The position numbers and the translations under genes are program-made. The notes beneath the pieces are model-generated. The model had not been told where the DNA came from. It saw only the letters and a program-made list of their open reading frames with translations, and searched no databases. 12,364 bases of DNA, taken from an uncultured Archangium sp. (GTDB lineage: Bacteria; Myxococcota; Myxococcia; Myxococcales; Myxococcaceae). The stretch covers positions 1-12,364 of the forward strand of contig CALNBU010000175.1 of NCBI GenBank assembly GCA_937875615.1, read 5' to 3'. Shown here in pieces: positions 1 through 5,620 of this stretch (position 1 is the first letter of the stretch; every line of letters begins with the position of its first letter).

Positions 1-274
1 CGACGGGCAGGTCGAGGTGTACGGCGGCAGCGGCGCCGAGGCCCGGCTGCTCAACACCCTGGGCGTGGGCGGCTACGTGGGGGAAATCTCCCTGTTGCTC
101 GACGGCCCCACCTCGGCGCGGGTCACCGCGCGCTCCGCGGTCAAGGCGCTGTTCATCTCGCGCGAGGCCTTCACGCAGTACCTCTTCAATACCCCGGCGG
201 CGGCAGCAAAAATCTACCGCCTGTTCAGCAACAACCTGGCGGAGCGCGTGCGCGCGCTGTCAGCGGCGAGGTGA
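1..274 (+). CDS. Cyclic-nucleotide-binding (CNB/Crp-fold) domain protein, C-terminal part
   Basis: The reading frame is open from the left edge (first full codon at base 2), so the true start lies outside the window and only about 90 residues are visible. They form the second half of a CNB beta-barrel plus its C-terminal helix. The phosphate-binding cassette reads GEISLLLDGPTSARV, followed by strand VKALFISREAF and a closing helix ending in ALSAAR. No DNA-binding helix-turn-helix follows, so this is not a CRP-type activator at its C-terminus. The glycine-glutamate of the cassette is present, but the Arg that normally contacts the cyclic phosphate (the R of PRAATV) is Thr, with an Arg three residues later. 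By family knowledge, such domains may bind another ligand or none. The stop overlaps the next gene's start by 4 nt (GTGA), which suggests translational coupling to the cyclase. The fold is fairly sure; ligand and full architecture are unknown. Confidence 0.85.
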   Translation, partial: DGQVEVYGGSGAEARLLNTLGVGGYVGEISLLLDGPTSARVTARSAVKALFISREAFTQYLFNTPAAAAKIYRLFSNNLAERVRALSAAR

Positions 275-1269
275 CGCAGACATTGGCTGACGTGAAAGAG
301 CTCGAGACCCTGGCCGACTCCCTGTCGATGACGGAGCTCATCCGCCTGCAGGACGTGCTCTCGAAGGCCATCGTGCGGCGCTTCGAGAAGCGGCTGGCGC
401 TGGTGTTCTCCGACGTGGTGGGCAGCACGCCCTACTTCGCCCGCTTCGGCGACGAGGCCGGCCGCAAGCTGCAGCAGCGGCACTTCGACCTGCTCCAGTC
501 GGCCATCACCCCCGAGGGCGGCCGGGTGGTGGACACCGCCGGCGACGGCGCCTTCCTCTGCTTCGAGAGCACCACCTCCGCAGCGCGCGCCATGGTGCAG
601 CTGCAGCGCGCCATCGTGCGCGACAACGACAACCGCGCCCAGGACCACCGCCTGCACGTGCGCGTCGGCCTCCACGTAGGGCCGGTGTTGACCGACGGGC
701 AGCAGGTGTCCGGGGACGCGGTGAACTTCTGCAGCCGGGTGGCGGGCGCGGCGGGGCCGGGCGAAATCAGGCTCTCGCAGGCGGCGCACGTCGAGCTGGC
801 CGACGTGGAGCTGCGCCTGCGCAGTCACCGGCAGCGCGCGGTGGAGCTCAAGGGCGTGGAGCGACCGCAGGAACTCTTCACCCTCGACTGGCTCGACGCC
901 AGCCGGTTCCCCTCACTGGTGCGCTTCGACGACGGCAGCGAGGTGCGCCTGCCTACGCTGGACGTCATCCGCTTCGGGCGCCTGCGCGAGCAGGACGGGG
1001 TGACCGCCAACGACGTGGTCATCTCGCTGTCCGACCCCAACCTGCAGGGCCGCATCAGCCGCTGGCACTTCGAGCTGCTGCGGCGCTCCGACGGCTTCCT
1101 GCTGCGCAGCGTGTCCAACTCCACCACCGAGCTCGACGGGCGCCCGGTGGCGCGCGGTGAAGAGGCGCTGCTCAAGCCCGGCGCCAAGGTCCGGCTGGGG
1201 GGCGCGCTGACGCTGGAGTTCTTCTCCGAAGACTTCTCGCAGGAGATGACCCTGCTGCCGGGCACCTGA
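271..1269 (+). CDS. Class III adenylate/guanylate cyclase with C-terminal FHA domain
   Basis: The 332-residue cytoplasmic protein has no signal peptide or membrane segment. After a short helical N-terminus, residues about 41-205 form a class III nucleotide cyclase domain. The metal-binding Asp residues are D48 (FSDVVGST) and D92 (GDG), and the transition-state pair is N152/R156 in GDAVNFCSR. Residues about 225-318 form an FHA phosphothreonine-binding domain: FGR at 235-237, SRWH at 263-266 and SNSTTELDG around 282-290. The purine-selecting positions are unusual: D88 replaces the usual Lys and Q145 the usual Asp or Thr. cAMP versus cGMP specificity therefore cannot be read, and activity is likely but not certain. 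The GTG start at 271 overlaps the preceding stop as GTGA; an internal ATG at 328 would remove only the helical leader. FHA suggests control by Ser/Thr kinases. The next gene starts 1 nt after the stop. Confidence 0.93.
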   Translation: MTQTLADVKELETLADSLSMTELIRLQDVLSKAIVRRFEKRLALVFSDVVGSTPYFARFGDEAGRKLQQRHFDLLQSAITPEGGRVVDTAGDGAFLCFESTTSAARAMVQLQRAIVRDNDNRAQDHRLHVRVGLHVGPVLTDGQQVSGDAVNFCSRVAGAAGPGEIRLSQAAHVELADVELRLRSHRQRAVELKGVERPQELFTLDWLDASRFPSLVRFDDGSEVRLPTLDVIRFGRLREQDGVTANDVVISLSDPNLQGRISRWHFELLRRSDGFLLRSVSNSTTELDGRPVARGEEALLKPGAKVRLGGALTLEFFSEDFSQEMTLLPGT

Positions 1270-1270
1270 C

Positions 1271-2203
1271 ATGCGGGCGCTGTGGCTCTCGCTGGTGCTG
1301 GGCCTGACCGGGTGCAACCTCGTCAAGGGCCCGCCGCGCGACCACGAGTGCCGGGCGCGGCTGCGCAGCATCATCGCGCTCGAGACCACCTTCTACGCGC
1401 AGCACCGCCGCTACTCGGTGCACCCCGCCGAGGTGGGCTTCGCCCCGCAGCCCGGCAACCGCTACCTCTACCTCTTCTCCCGCGAGGGGCCGCTGACCCG
1501 CCGCGACGAGCTGCCCTCACCGCCGCTGCGCACCAGCGTCGGCTACGGCCCCGACACCCGCACCCGCGGCGTGGTGCTGGAGGAGCTGTTGACGGGCCTG
1601 CCGCCGTCGGTGCGCGACACCCTGGGCCTGGAGGGCACCTGCCCCGACTGCGAGCTGACGGTGGCCTGCGTGGGCAACGCCGACCAGGACCCGACCCTCG
1701 ACGTGTGGAGCATCTCCACCCGGGACCGCCCGGAGGGCGTGCGCGGCACCCCCGTCCACCACGTGAATGACCTCGCCAACGAGCCGCCGCCGCCCGAGGT
1801 GCCCGACTGCACGCTGGCCACGCCGCTGGTGGAAGGTGTCCCCGGGTCTCCCGGCCACCTGCTGCCGTCGGTCCGCAACCCCAACGGCGACTCCGAGCTG
1901 GCGGCGCTGATGCGCCGCTTCGTCGCCGACTGGGAGGCCGCTCGGCAGACGATGGAGCAGGAGGGCCACCTCGCGCCGCGCTTCCCGTCGCACCGGCAGC
2001 TGCGCTGCGCGTGGCCCACCACCGCGAGCGACCGCGACCAGACCTACGACGGCCTGGCCATCAACTACCTGGCGGCGGTGAAGGCCTTCGACGCCTCGCC
2101 CTCGCGGCGCACCTACGACGCGGTGGTGGACGGCTGCCGGGCCTGCCACGAGGTGACGTGCGGCGGGCCGCTGCAGGTCATCGAGGCGCTCCGCTGGAAG
2201 TAG
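1271..2203 (+). CDS. Lipoprotein with PilA-like globular domain and C-terminal CxxCH haem motif
   Basis: The 310-residue protein starts with a short lipoprotein signal peptide ending in lipobox LTGC, so C15 is the likely lipidated residue. Residues about 25-150 resemble the globular head of myxobacterial type IV pilins: a helix followed by VGFAPQPGNRYLYLF (55-69), then CPDC (124-127) and GNADQDPTLDVWSIS (135-149). The PilA counterparts I recall are GFAPERGNRY, CPNC and GNADNEATFDDW. The pilin N-terminal helix and prepilin peptidase site are absent, so it cannot assemble as a normal pilin. Residues about 205-310 look helical and end with CRACH (289-293), a c-type haem attachment motif placed near the C-terminus as in class II (c'-like) cytochromes. 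It is probably an envelope-anchored electron carrier or redox sensor. The 1-nt gap to the cyclase gene suggests an operon. Lipoprotein status is quite sure, pilin likeness likely, haem binding inferred from one motif. Confidence 0.85.
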   Translation: MRALWLSLVLGLTGCNLVKGPPRDHECRARLRSIIALETTFYAQHRRYSVHPAEVGFAPQPGNRYLYLFSREGPLTRRDELPSPPLRTSVGYGPDTRTRGVVLEELLTGLPPSVRDTLGLEGTCPDCELTVACVGNADQDPTLDVWSISTRDRPEGVRGTPVHHVNDLANEPPPPEVPDCTLATPLVEGVPGSPGHLLPSVRNPNGDSELAALMRRFVADWEAARQTMEQEGHLAPRFPSHRQLRCAWPTTASDRDQTYDGLAINYLAAVKAFDASPSRRTYDAVVDGCRACHEVTCGGPLQVIEALRWK

Positions 2204-2212
2204 CGAAGTAGC
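2197..2212 (+). repeat. Tandem 8-bp repeat GAAGTAGC over the lipoprotein stop codon
   Basis: GAAGTAGC occurs twice back to back, and the first copy contains the TAG stop of the lipoprotein gene. With the following GTAG the segment supplies TAG in all three forward frames (2201, 2209 and 2214). It probably arose by slippage; no function is evident. Confidence 0.6.
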
Positions 2213-2228
2213 GTAGGGTCGCGCGCGC

Positions 2229-3260
2229 ATGTCTCCCGTGATTCTCTTCGGCGGCGCCTCCAGCGAGCGCCTGGTCTCCGTGGCCTCCGCACAGAACGTC
2301 AGCGCGCTGTTGCCCGACGCCCGGTGTTGGTTCCTCTCACCCGACGGTCCGGTCTTCGTCACGCCCCGCGACACCCTCGCCGCGCACCGCGACGTCTTCA
2401 TGAAGGCCTTCGAGCCCGGCGTGGCGGCCACCTGGCCCTCCCTCGACGCCGCCCTCGACGCCCCCGAGGCCCGGGGGGCGACCTTCCTGCTCGCGCTGCA
2501 CGGCGGCGACGGAGAGAACGGCGTGACGCAGCGGCGCCTCGAGGCGCGGGGCCTGGCCTTCACCGGCTCCGGCAGCGAGGCCAGCGCCACCGCCTTCGAC
2601 AAGGTGCGCACCCTGAAGCTGGCGGCCGCGAAGGGCGCGAAGGTCGCCGCCTCACGGCTGCTGGAGGTGGGCGACGAGGCCCAGCTCACGCAGGCGCTGA
2701 CGGCGCTGCTGGACACGGCGCCGCGCTGGGTGCTCAAGCCGCGCGCCGACGGCTCCAGCCACGGGCTCTTCCACCTGCGGAGCCCAGCCGACGTGGCCGA
2801 CGCGGCGAAGGCGCTGGCCCGGGTGCGGCTGCCGTACCTCGCGGAGGTCTTCATCGCCGGGCGGGAGCTGACGGTCGGAGTGGTGAACGGAGACGACGGC
2901 GCGACGGCGCTGCCGGTGTCCGAGGTGCGGCTGCTCAACGACGGGGCCTTCGACTACGAGGGCAAGTACCTGGGCCGCAACGCCGAGGAGCTGACGCCAG
3001 CCCCCATCTCCGATGACGAGCGCCGGGCGGCGCAGGCCCTCGCGCTGCTCACGCACGCGGCGGTGGGCTGCTTCGGCTACTCGCGCACCGACATGATTCT
3101 GGCCGCCGACGGCCTCTACCTCCTCGAAATCAACACCCTGCCCGGGCTGACCAGGGCCTCCTTCATTCCCCAGCAGCTGGCGGCGGCGGGCCTCGACCCC
3201 CGCACGTTCCTCCTCGGGCAACTGCAGCGCGCCCAGCGGCGCGACCGCTCCAGCCCCTGA
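2229..3260 (+). CDS. ddl: D-alanine--D-alanine ligase (ATP-grasp)
   Basis: This 343-residue cytoplasmic enzyme joins two D-Ala using ATP to make the dipeptide for peptidoglycan precursors. The N-terminal substrate motif is GGASSER (8-14), with E13 matching the catalytic Glu of E. coli DdlB. LHGGDGENG (90-98) and TGSGSEASATAFDK (112-125) follow. The ATP-grasp part has KP at 170-171, GSSHG at 175-179, EVFIAGRELTVGV (206-218), the omega-loop FDYEGKYLG (241-249), metal and substrate residues R286 and D288 in SRTD, and LLEINTLPGLT (298-308) with E300 and N302. All catalytic positions I can place are present, and length lies within the family range. Start ATG 2229 is 25 nt after the lipoprotein stop, with only a weak GTAGGG as ribosome-binding site. 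No mur or fts genes are nearby, so this copy lies outside the usual division and cell-wall cluster and may be a paralogue. Confidence 0.93.
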   Translation: MSPVILFGGASSERLVSVASAQNVSALLPDARCWFLSPDGPVFVTPRDTLAAHRDVFMKAFEPGVAATWPSLDAALDAPEARGATFLLALHGGDGENGVTQRRLEARGLAFTGSGSEASATAFDKVRTLKLAAAKGAKVAASRLLEVGDEAQLTQALTALLDTAPRWVLKPRADGSSHGLFHLRSPADVADAAKALARVRLPYLAEVFIAGRELTVGVVNGDDGATALPVSEVRLLNDGAFDYEGKYLGRNAEELTPAPISDDERRAAQALALLTHAAVGCFGYSRTDMILAADGLYLLEINTLPGLTRASFIPQQLAAAGLDPRTFLLGQLQRAQRRDRSSP

Positions 3261-3304
3261 CGAAAGGCGCTGGCCCGCGGGGCAAGTGCGCTAGAGCCGT
3301 GGGC

Positions 3305-4165
3305 ATGTCGCGTGTCGTCATCGCAGGTCACGGGCCGCTGGCGCGGCAGCTCCAGGCGCGCCTCGGCGCGCAGCACGAGGTGCGGTTGACGGCCGACTTC
3401 GACCTCACCGCGCGCCCCGAGGCGGAGCTGGCGCTCGCGGGCGCCGAGGTGGTGGTGATGTTGGCCTCGGCGCGCGGGCGTCAGACGCGGCTCAAGACGG
3501 CGCCGAAGCCGCACCTCGACGCCCTGCTGGCCGACTCCGTGGGCCGGGCGGCGAAGCTGGTGGGCGCCCACCGCGTGGTGCACTTCGAGTGCGGCGACGA
3601 CGACGTGCGCACCGCGCTGCTGGAGCGCTGCGGCGTGTCGCTCTCGGTGCTGCGCGGCGGCGGGCCGGACCCGGTGGAGTCCCTGCACGCGCTGGTAGAG
3701 GGCGCGGCGCCTCCGCCTCCCTCGGCCTGGAGCGGCGAGGCCCCCGGCCGCGACACTCCGCGCTGGCCCACCTGCTCGGTGCAGCGCTTCCCTCTGCCCG
3801 CGGGCTGGGACGCCCTGCAGCTGGCGCGGGCGCACTTCGAGTGGCTGCCGTCGTCCTTTCCCGCCACCCGGGTGACGCGGCTCAACGAGACCTGGACCCT
3901 GTACACCGGCGGCGTGCGGGCGCTGGTGCTGCGCCATGTCCCCGGGCGCAGCGACGACGCCTGCGCCTGGTTCGAAATCGCCGCGGGCTCACTCGCCGCG
4001 CGCCCCGTCGGGCGCTTCGAGTTCCGCGTGCTGCTCGACGGCACCGCCGTGACCGCGCTCATCGGCTACGAGCCGGCGCTCCCCTTCTTCGCCTACCGCG
4101 CCACCCAGGCCGCGGTGCACGAGCGCACCATGCGCAAGTTCATCGCCCACCTCAGCGCCGGGTGA
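3305..4165 (+). CDS. Rossmann-fold NAD(P)-binding protein (atypical SDR-like), unknown function
   Basis: The 286-residue protein opens with a beta strand and glycine-rich turn, VVIAGHGPLARQL (4-16), typical of a dinucleotide-binding Rossmann fold. AEVVVMLAS (48-56) and HRVVHFECGD (89-98) occupy the positions of later Rossmann strands, as in SDR/NmrA-type epimerases. I see no Tyr-x-x-x-Lys catalytic pair, so dehydrogenase activity is doubtful. The C-terminal third, about 195-286, alternates strands and ends in a helix rich in charged residues (VHERTMRKFIAHL). It faintly recalls the SRPBCC/DUF2867 tail of some SDR-like proteins, but this is weak. A linker around 135-155 is Pro-rich. The ATG at 3305 is preferred; a GTG two codons earlier (3299) is equally in frame. 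Its stop converges with the PF10118 gene, 2 nt apart. The gene is real; the function is not known. Confidence 0.8.
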   Translation: MSRVVIAGHGPLARQLQARLGAQHEVRLTADFDLTARPEAELALAGAEVVVMLASARGRQTRLKTAPKPHLDALLADSVGRAAKLVGAHRVVHFECGDDDVRTALLERCGVSLSVLRGGGPDPVESLHALVEGAAPPPPSAWSGEAPGRDTPRWPTCSVQRFPLPAGWDALQLARAHFEWLPSSFPATRVTRLNETWTLYTGGVRALVLRHVPGRSDDACAWFEIAAGSLAARPVGRFEFRVLLDGTAVTALIGYEPALPFFAYRATQAAVHERTMRKFIAHLSAG

Positions 4166-4170
4166 CGTCA
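4163..4170. other. Convergent stop codons forming palindrome TGACGTCA
   Basis: The TGA of the Rossmann gene and the TGA of the opposite-strand PF10118 gene are separated by CG and together form the perfect octamer palindrome TGACGTCA. No terminator hairpin with a T tract is visible between the two convergent genes, so their transcripts must overlap or end by another mechanism. Confidence 0.6.
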
Positions 4171-4977
4171 GGTGCCCGCGGGCTGCGTGCGCTTCCAGGC
4201 CTCGATGAGCGCCTCGCCGCCGCGGTCCAGGGGGTGGAAGTCGCGGCGGAAGTAGTCGAGCCACGGCCCCACCATCACGCGCGCCAGGGCGTCGCGCCCG
4301 AAGAGCACCGTCGAGAGCAGCGCCCACCACGCGCGCACCGAGAACAGCGCGCCGCTCTTCGCCATGAACACCACGGTGTTGAGCGCCGCGGCCCCCCAGA
4401 AGAAGACGCTCACCAGCAGCATCACCCGGCAGCGCTCGAACCAGGTCCCGCCCACCGCGCGGTAGACGTCGAAGGCCACCGCGCGGTGCTCGTTCTCCTC
4501 CACCGCGTGCCAGCGCCAGAGCGCCGCCATCTGCGGGTGCACGCCCTCCAGCAGGCTGGGCGTGGAGAGGATGTGCTCGCCCATCAGCGAGGTGAAGTGC
4601 TCGAGCGCGCAGGTGATGGCCAGCTGCCGGCGGGGGCTCAACTTCGAGGCCACCCACAACAGGAAGATGGGGAAGAGCCGCTCCAGCGTCGCCACGGGGT
4701 ACCACCGCGCGAGGCGCTGGTTGTAGGCGAGGTGCTCGCGCGCGTGGAAACCCTCCTGGGCGCCGAAGGCGGCCACCTCGGCCTTCAGCCCGGGGTCCGT
4801 CAGCTGCGGGAGGTAGTGACGCACCGACCTGACGAAGAAGGCCTCGCCCACGGGGAAGAAGACCGAGAGCTCGTCCCAGAAGACGGTGGGGCCGACGCCG
4901 CGCGGGTGCCAGTGCTGCGGCACCTCCGAGAGGTCGAACTGGAGGTTGCGGACTTCGATGGAGGGACCAGGCGACAT
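4168..4977 (-). CDS. PF10118-type ferritin-like 'metal-dependent hydrolase'
   Basis: The 269-residue, largely helical protein carries the conserved pattern of this family, named metal-dependent hydrolase but built like a diiron ferritin-like protein. Likely metal ligands are E45 in PVGEAFF (42-48), E75 and H78 in QEGFHAREH (74-82), E126/H127 in ALEHFT (124-129), and H157 and E160-H164 in WHAVEENEH (156-164). AVAFDVY (166-172) is also typical. Two hydrophobic stretches, about 183-204 and 216-226, suggest membrane association. The substrate is unknown; a role in lipid or fatty-acid oxidation is only a guess from the diiron pattern. The ATG at 4977 lies just before the conserved VRNLQFDL region and is chosen as start; an upstream in-frame GTG at 5019 would add 14 residues. 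The DUF2378 stop is 85 nt upstream, so the gene could be the last of that operon or have its own promoter. Confidence 0.88.
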   Translation of the reverse strand: MSPGPSIEVRNLQFDLSEVPQHWHPRGVGPTVFWDELSVFFPVGEAFFVRSVRHYLPQLTDPGLKAEVAAFGAQEGFHAREHLAYNQRLARWYPVATLERLFPIFLLWVASKLSPRRQLAITCALEHFTSLMGEHILSTPSLLEGVHPQMAALWRWHAVEENEHRAVAFDVYRAVGGTWFERCRVMLLVSVFFWGAAALNTVVFMAKSGALFSVRAWWALLSTVLFGRDALARVMVGPWLDYFRRDFHPLDRGGEALIEAWKRTQPAGT

Positions 4978-5062
4978 GTCCGCAGCATGAAGCACCAAGC
5001 GCTCCGCCGGGCGCGTCACGGCTGGTGAATGGATGCCAGGGTGTTGTCTTCGCGGGCCAGCG

Positions 5063-5620
5063 TCAGTCGGTCCACTCCACCCGGTAGGTCTGCGCGGGCG
5101 GATTGGGCGCGGGGAGCAGCGTGGTGCGGAGGTTCTTGGCGTGCGCGATGTTCGCGCCCTCCACCAGCAGGCCTTCCCAGAAGGTGGGCATGCCGCTGGT
5201 GTCGTTGATGGAGATTTCGATGCAGGTGGGGCCGAGGATGCTGGTGGTGGTCTCGACGTAGTTGTTGCCGGAGCGCCAGGTGGTGTGGAGCCGCAGCAGG
5301 GACCGCCGCACGCCGATGAGGCGGATCATCCCCACCGCCGCCTTGCCCACGAAGGTGTCGAAGTAGCCGCGCACCGAGAGGCGCCCCAGCTCACGCAGGG
5401 CCTCCGCCTCGCTCAGCTCGGGGAAGAGGTGGCGGTGCGCCGCCTGCAGCGCCCGGTGCACGGTGTCCATGGGGTACGCGGGGGCGAGCCGGGAGAGGTC
5501 CATTCCCAGGGCCTTCAGCTCGGTGCGCAGGGAGTCGGTGAGGCGGTCGCCCAGACCCTTGTTGAAAACGCCGTCGATGACGACGTCGAACCACAGCTTC
5601 TGTTGAGGGTTTGCACTCAT
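5063..5620 (-). CDS. DUF2378 family protein (TIGR02265, Myxococcales paralogous family)
   Basis: The 185-residue soluble protein lacks a signal peptide. Its pattern matches the myxobacterial DUF2378/TIGR02265 family: an N-terminal FDVVIDGVFNKGLG (11-24), MDLSRLAPAYP (40-50), HLFPELSEAEALRELGR (64-80), GYFDTFVGKA (85-94), a block RSLLRLHTTWRSGNNYVE (106-123) and a C-terminal ISINDTSGMPTFWEGLL (136-152). Length is typical. The family has many paralogues in Myxococcus genomes and no established biochemical role. Its ATG directly follows the TAG of the FAD oxidase gene with no spacer (TAGATG), and no independent Shine-Dalgarno stands out, so translation is probably coupled. That context makes a role as partner or accessory of the oxidase plausible, but this is inference. 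Confidence 0.87.
   Translation of the reverse strand: MSANPQQKLWFDVVIDGVFNKGLGDRLTDSLRTELKALGMDLSRLAPAYPMDTVHRALQAAHRHLFPELSEAEALRELGRLSVRGYFDTFVGKAAVGMIRLIGVRRSLLRLHTTWRSGNNYVETTTSILGPTCIEISINDTSGMPTFWEGLLVEGANIAHAKNLRTTLLPAPNPPAQTYRVEWTD

Noticed and set aside
1517..2938. 473-codon minus-strand frame across the lipoprotein and ddl genes
   Set aside because: It spans two well-supported plus-strand genes and the spacer between them, and has no recognisable domain.
3267..3291. GC-rich hairpin (GCGC and GCCC-GCG-GGGC) between ddl and the Rossmann gene as a terminator
   Set aside because: The stem is short and interrupted and no T tract follows. Such small GC palindromes are common at this base composition.
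5020..5062. Separate promoter or terminator between the DUF2378 and PF10118 genes
   Set aside because: The gap shows only a 4-bp CTGG/CCAG pair and no convincing -35/-10 or T-rich end, so nothing is annotated.
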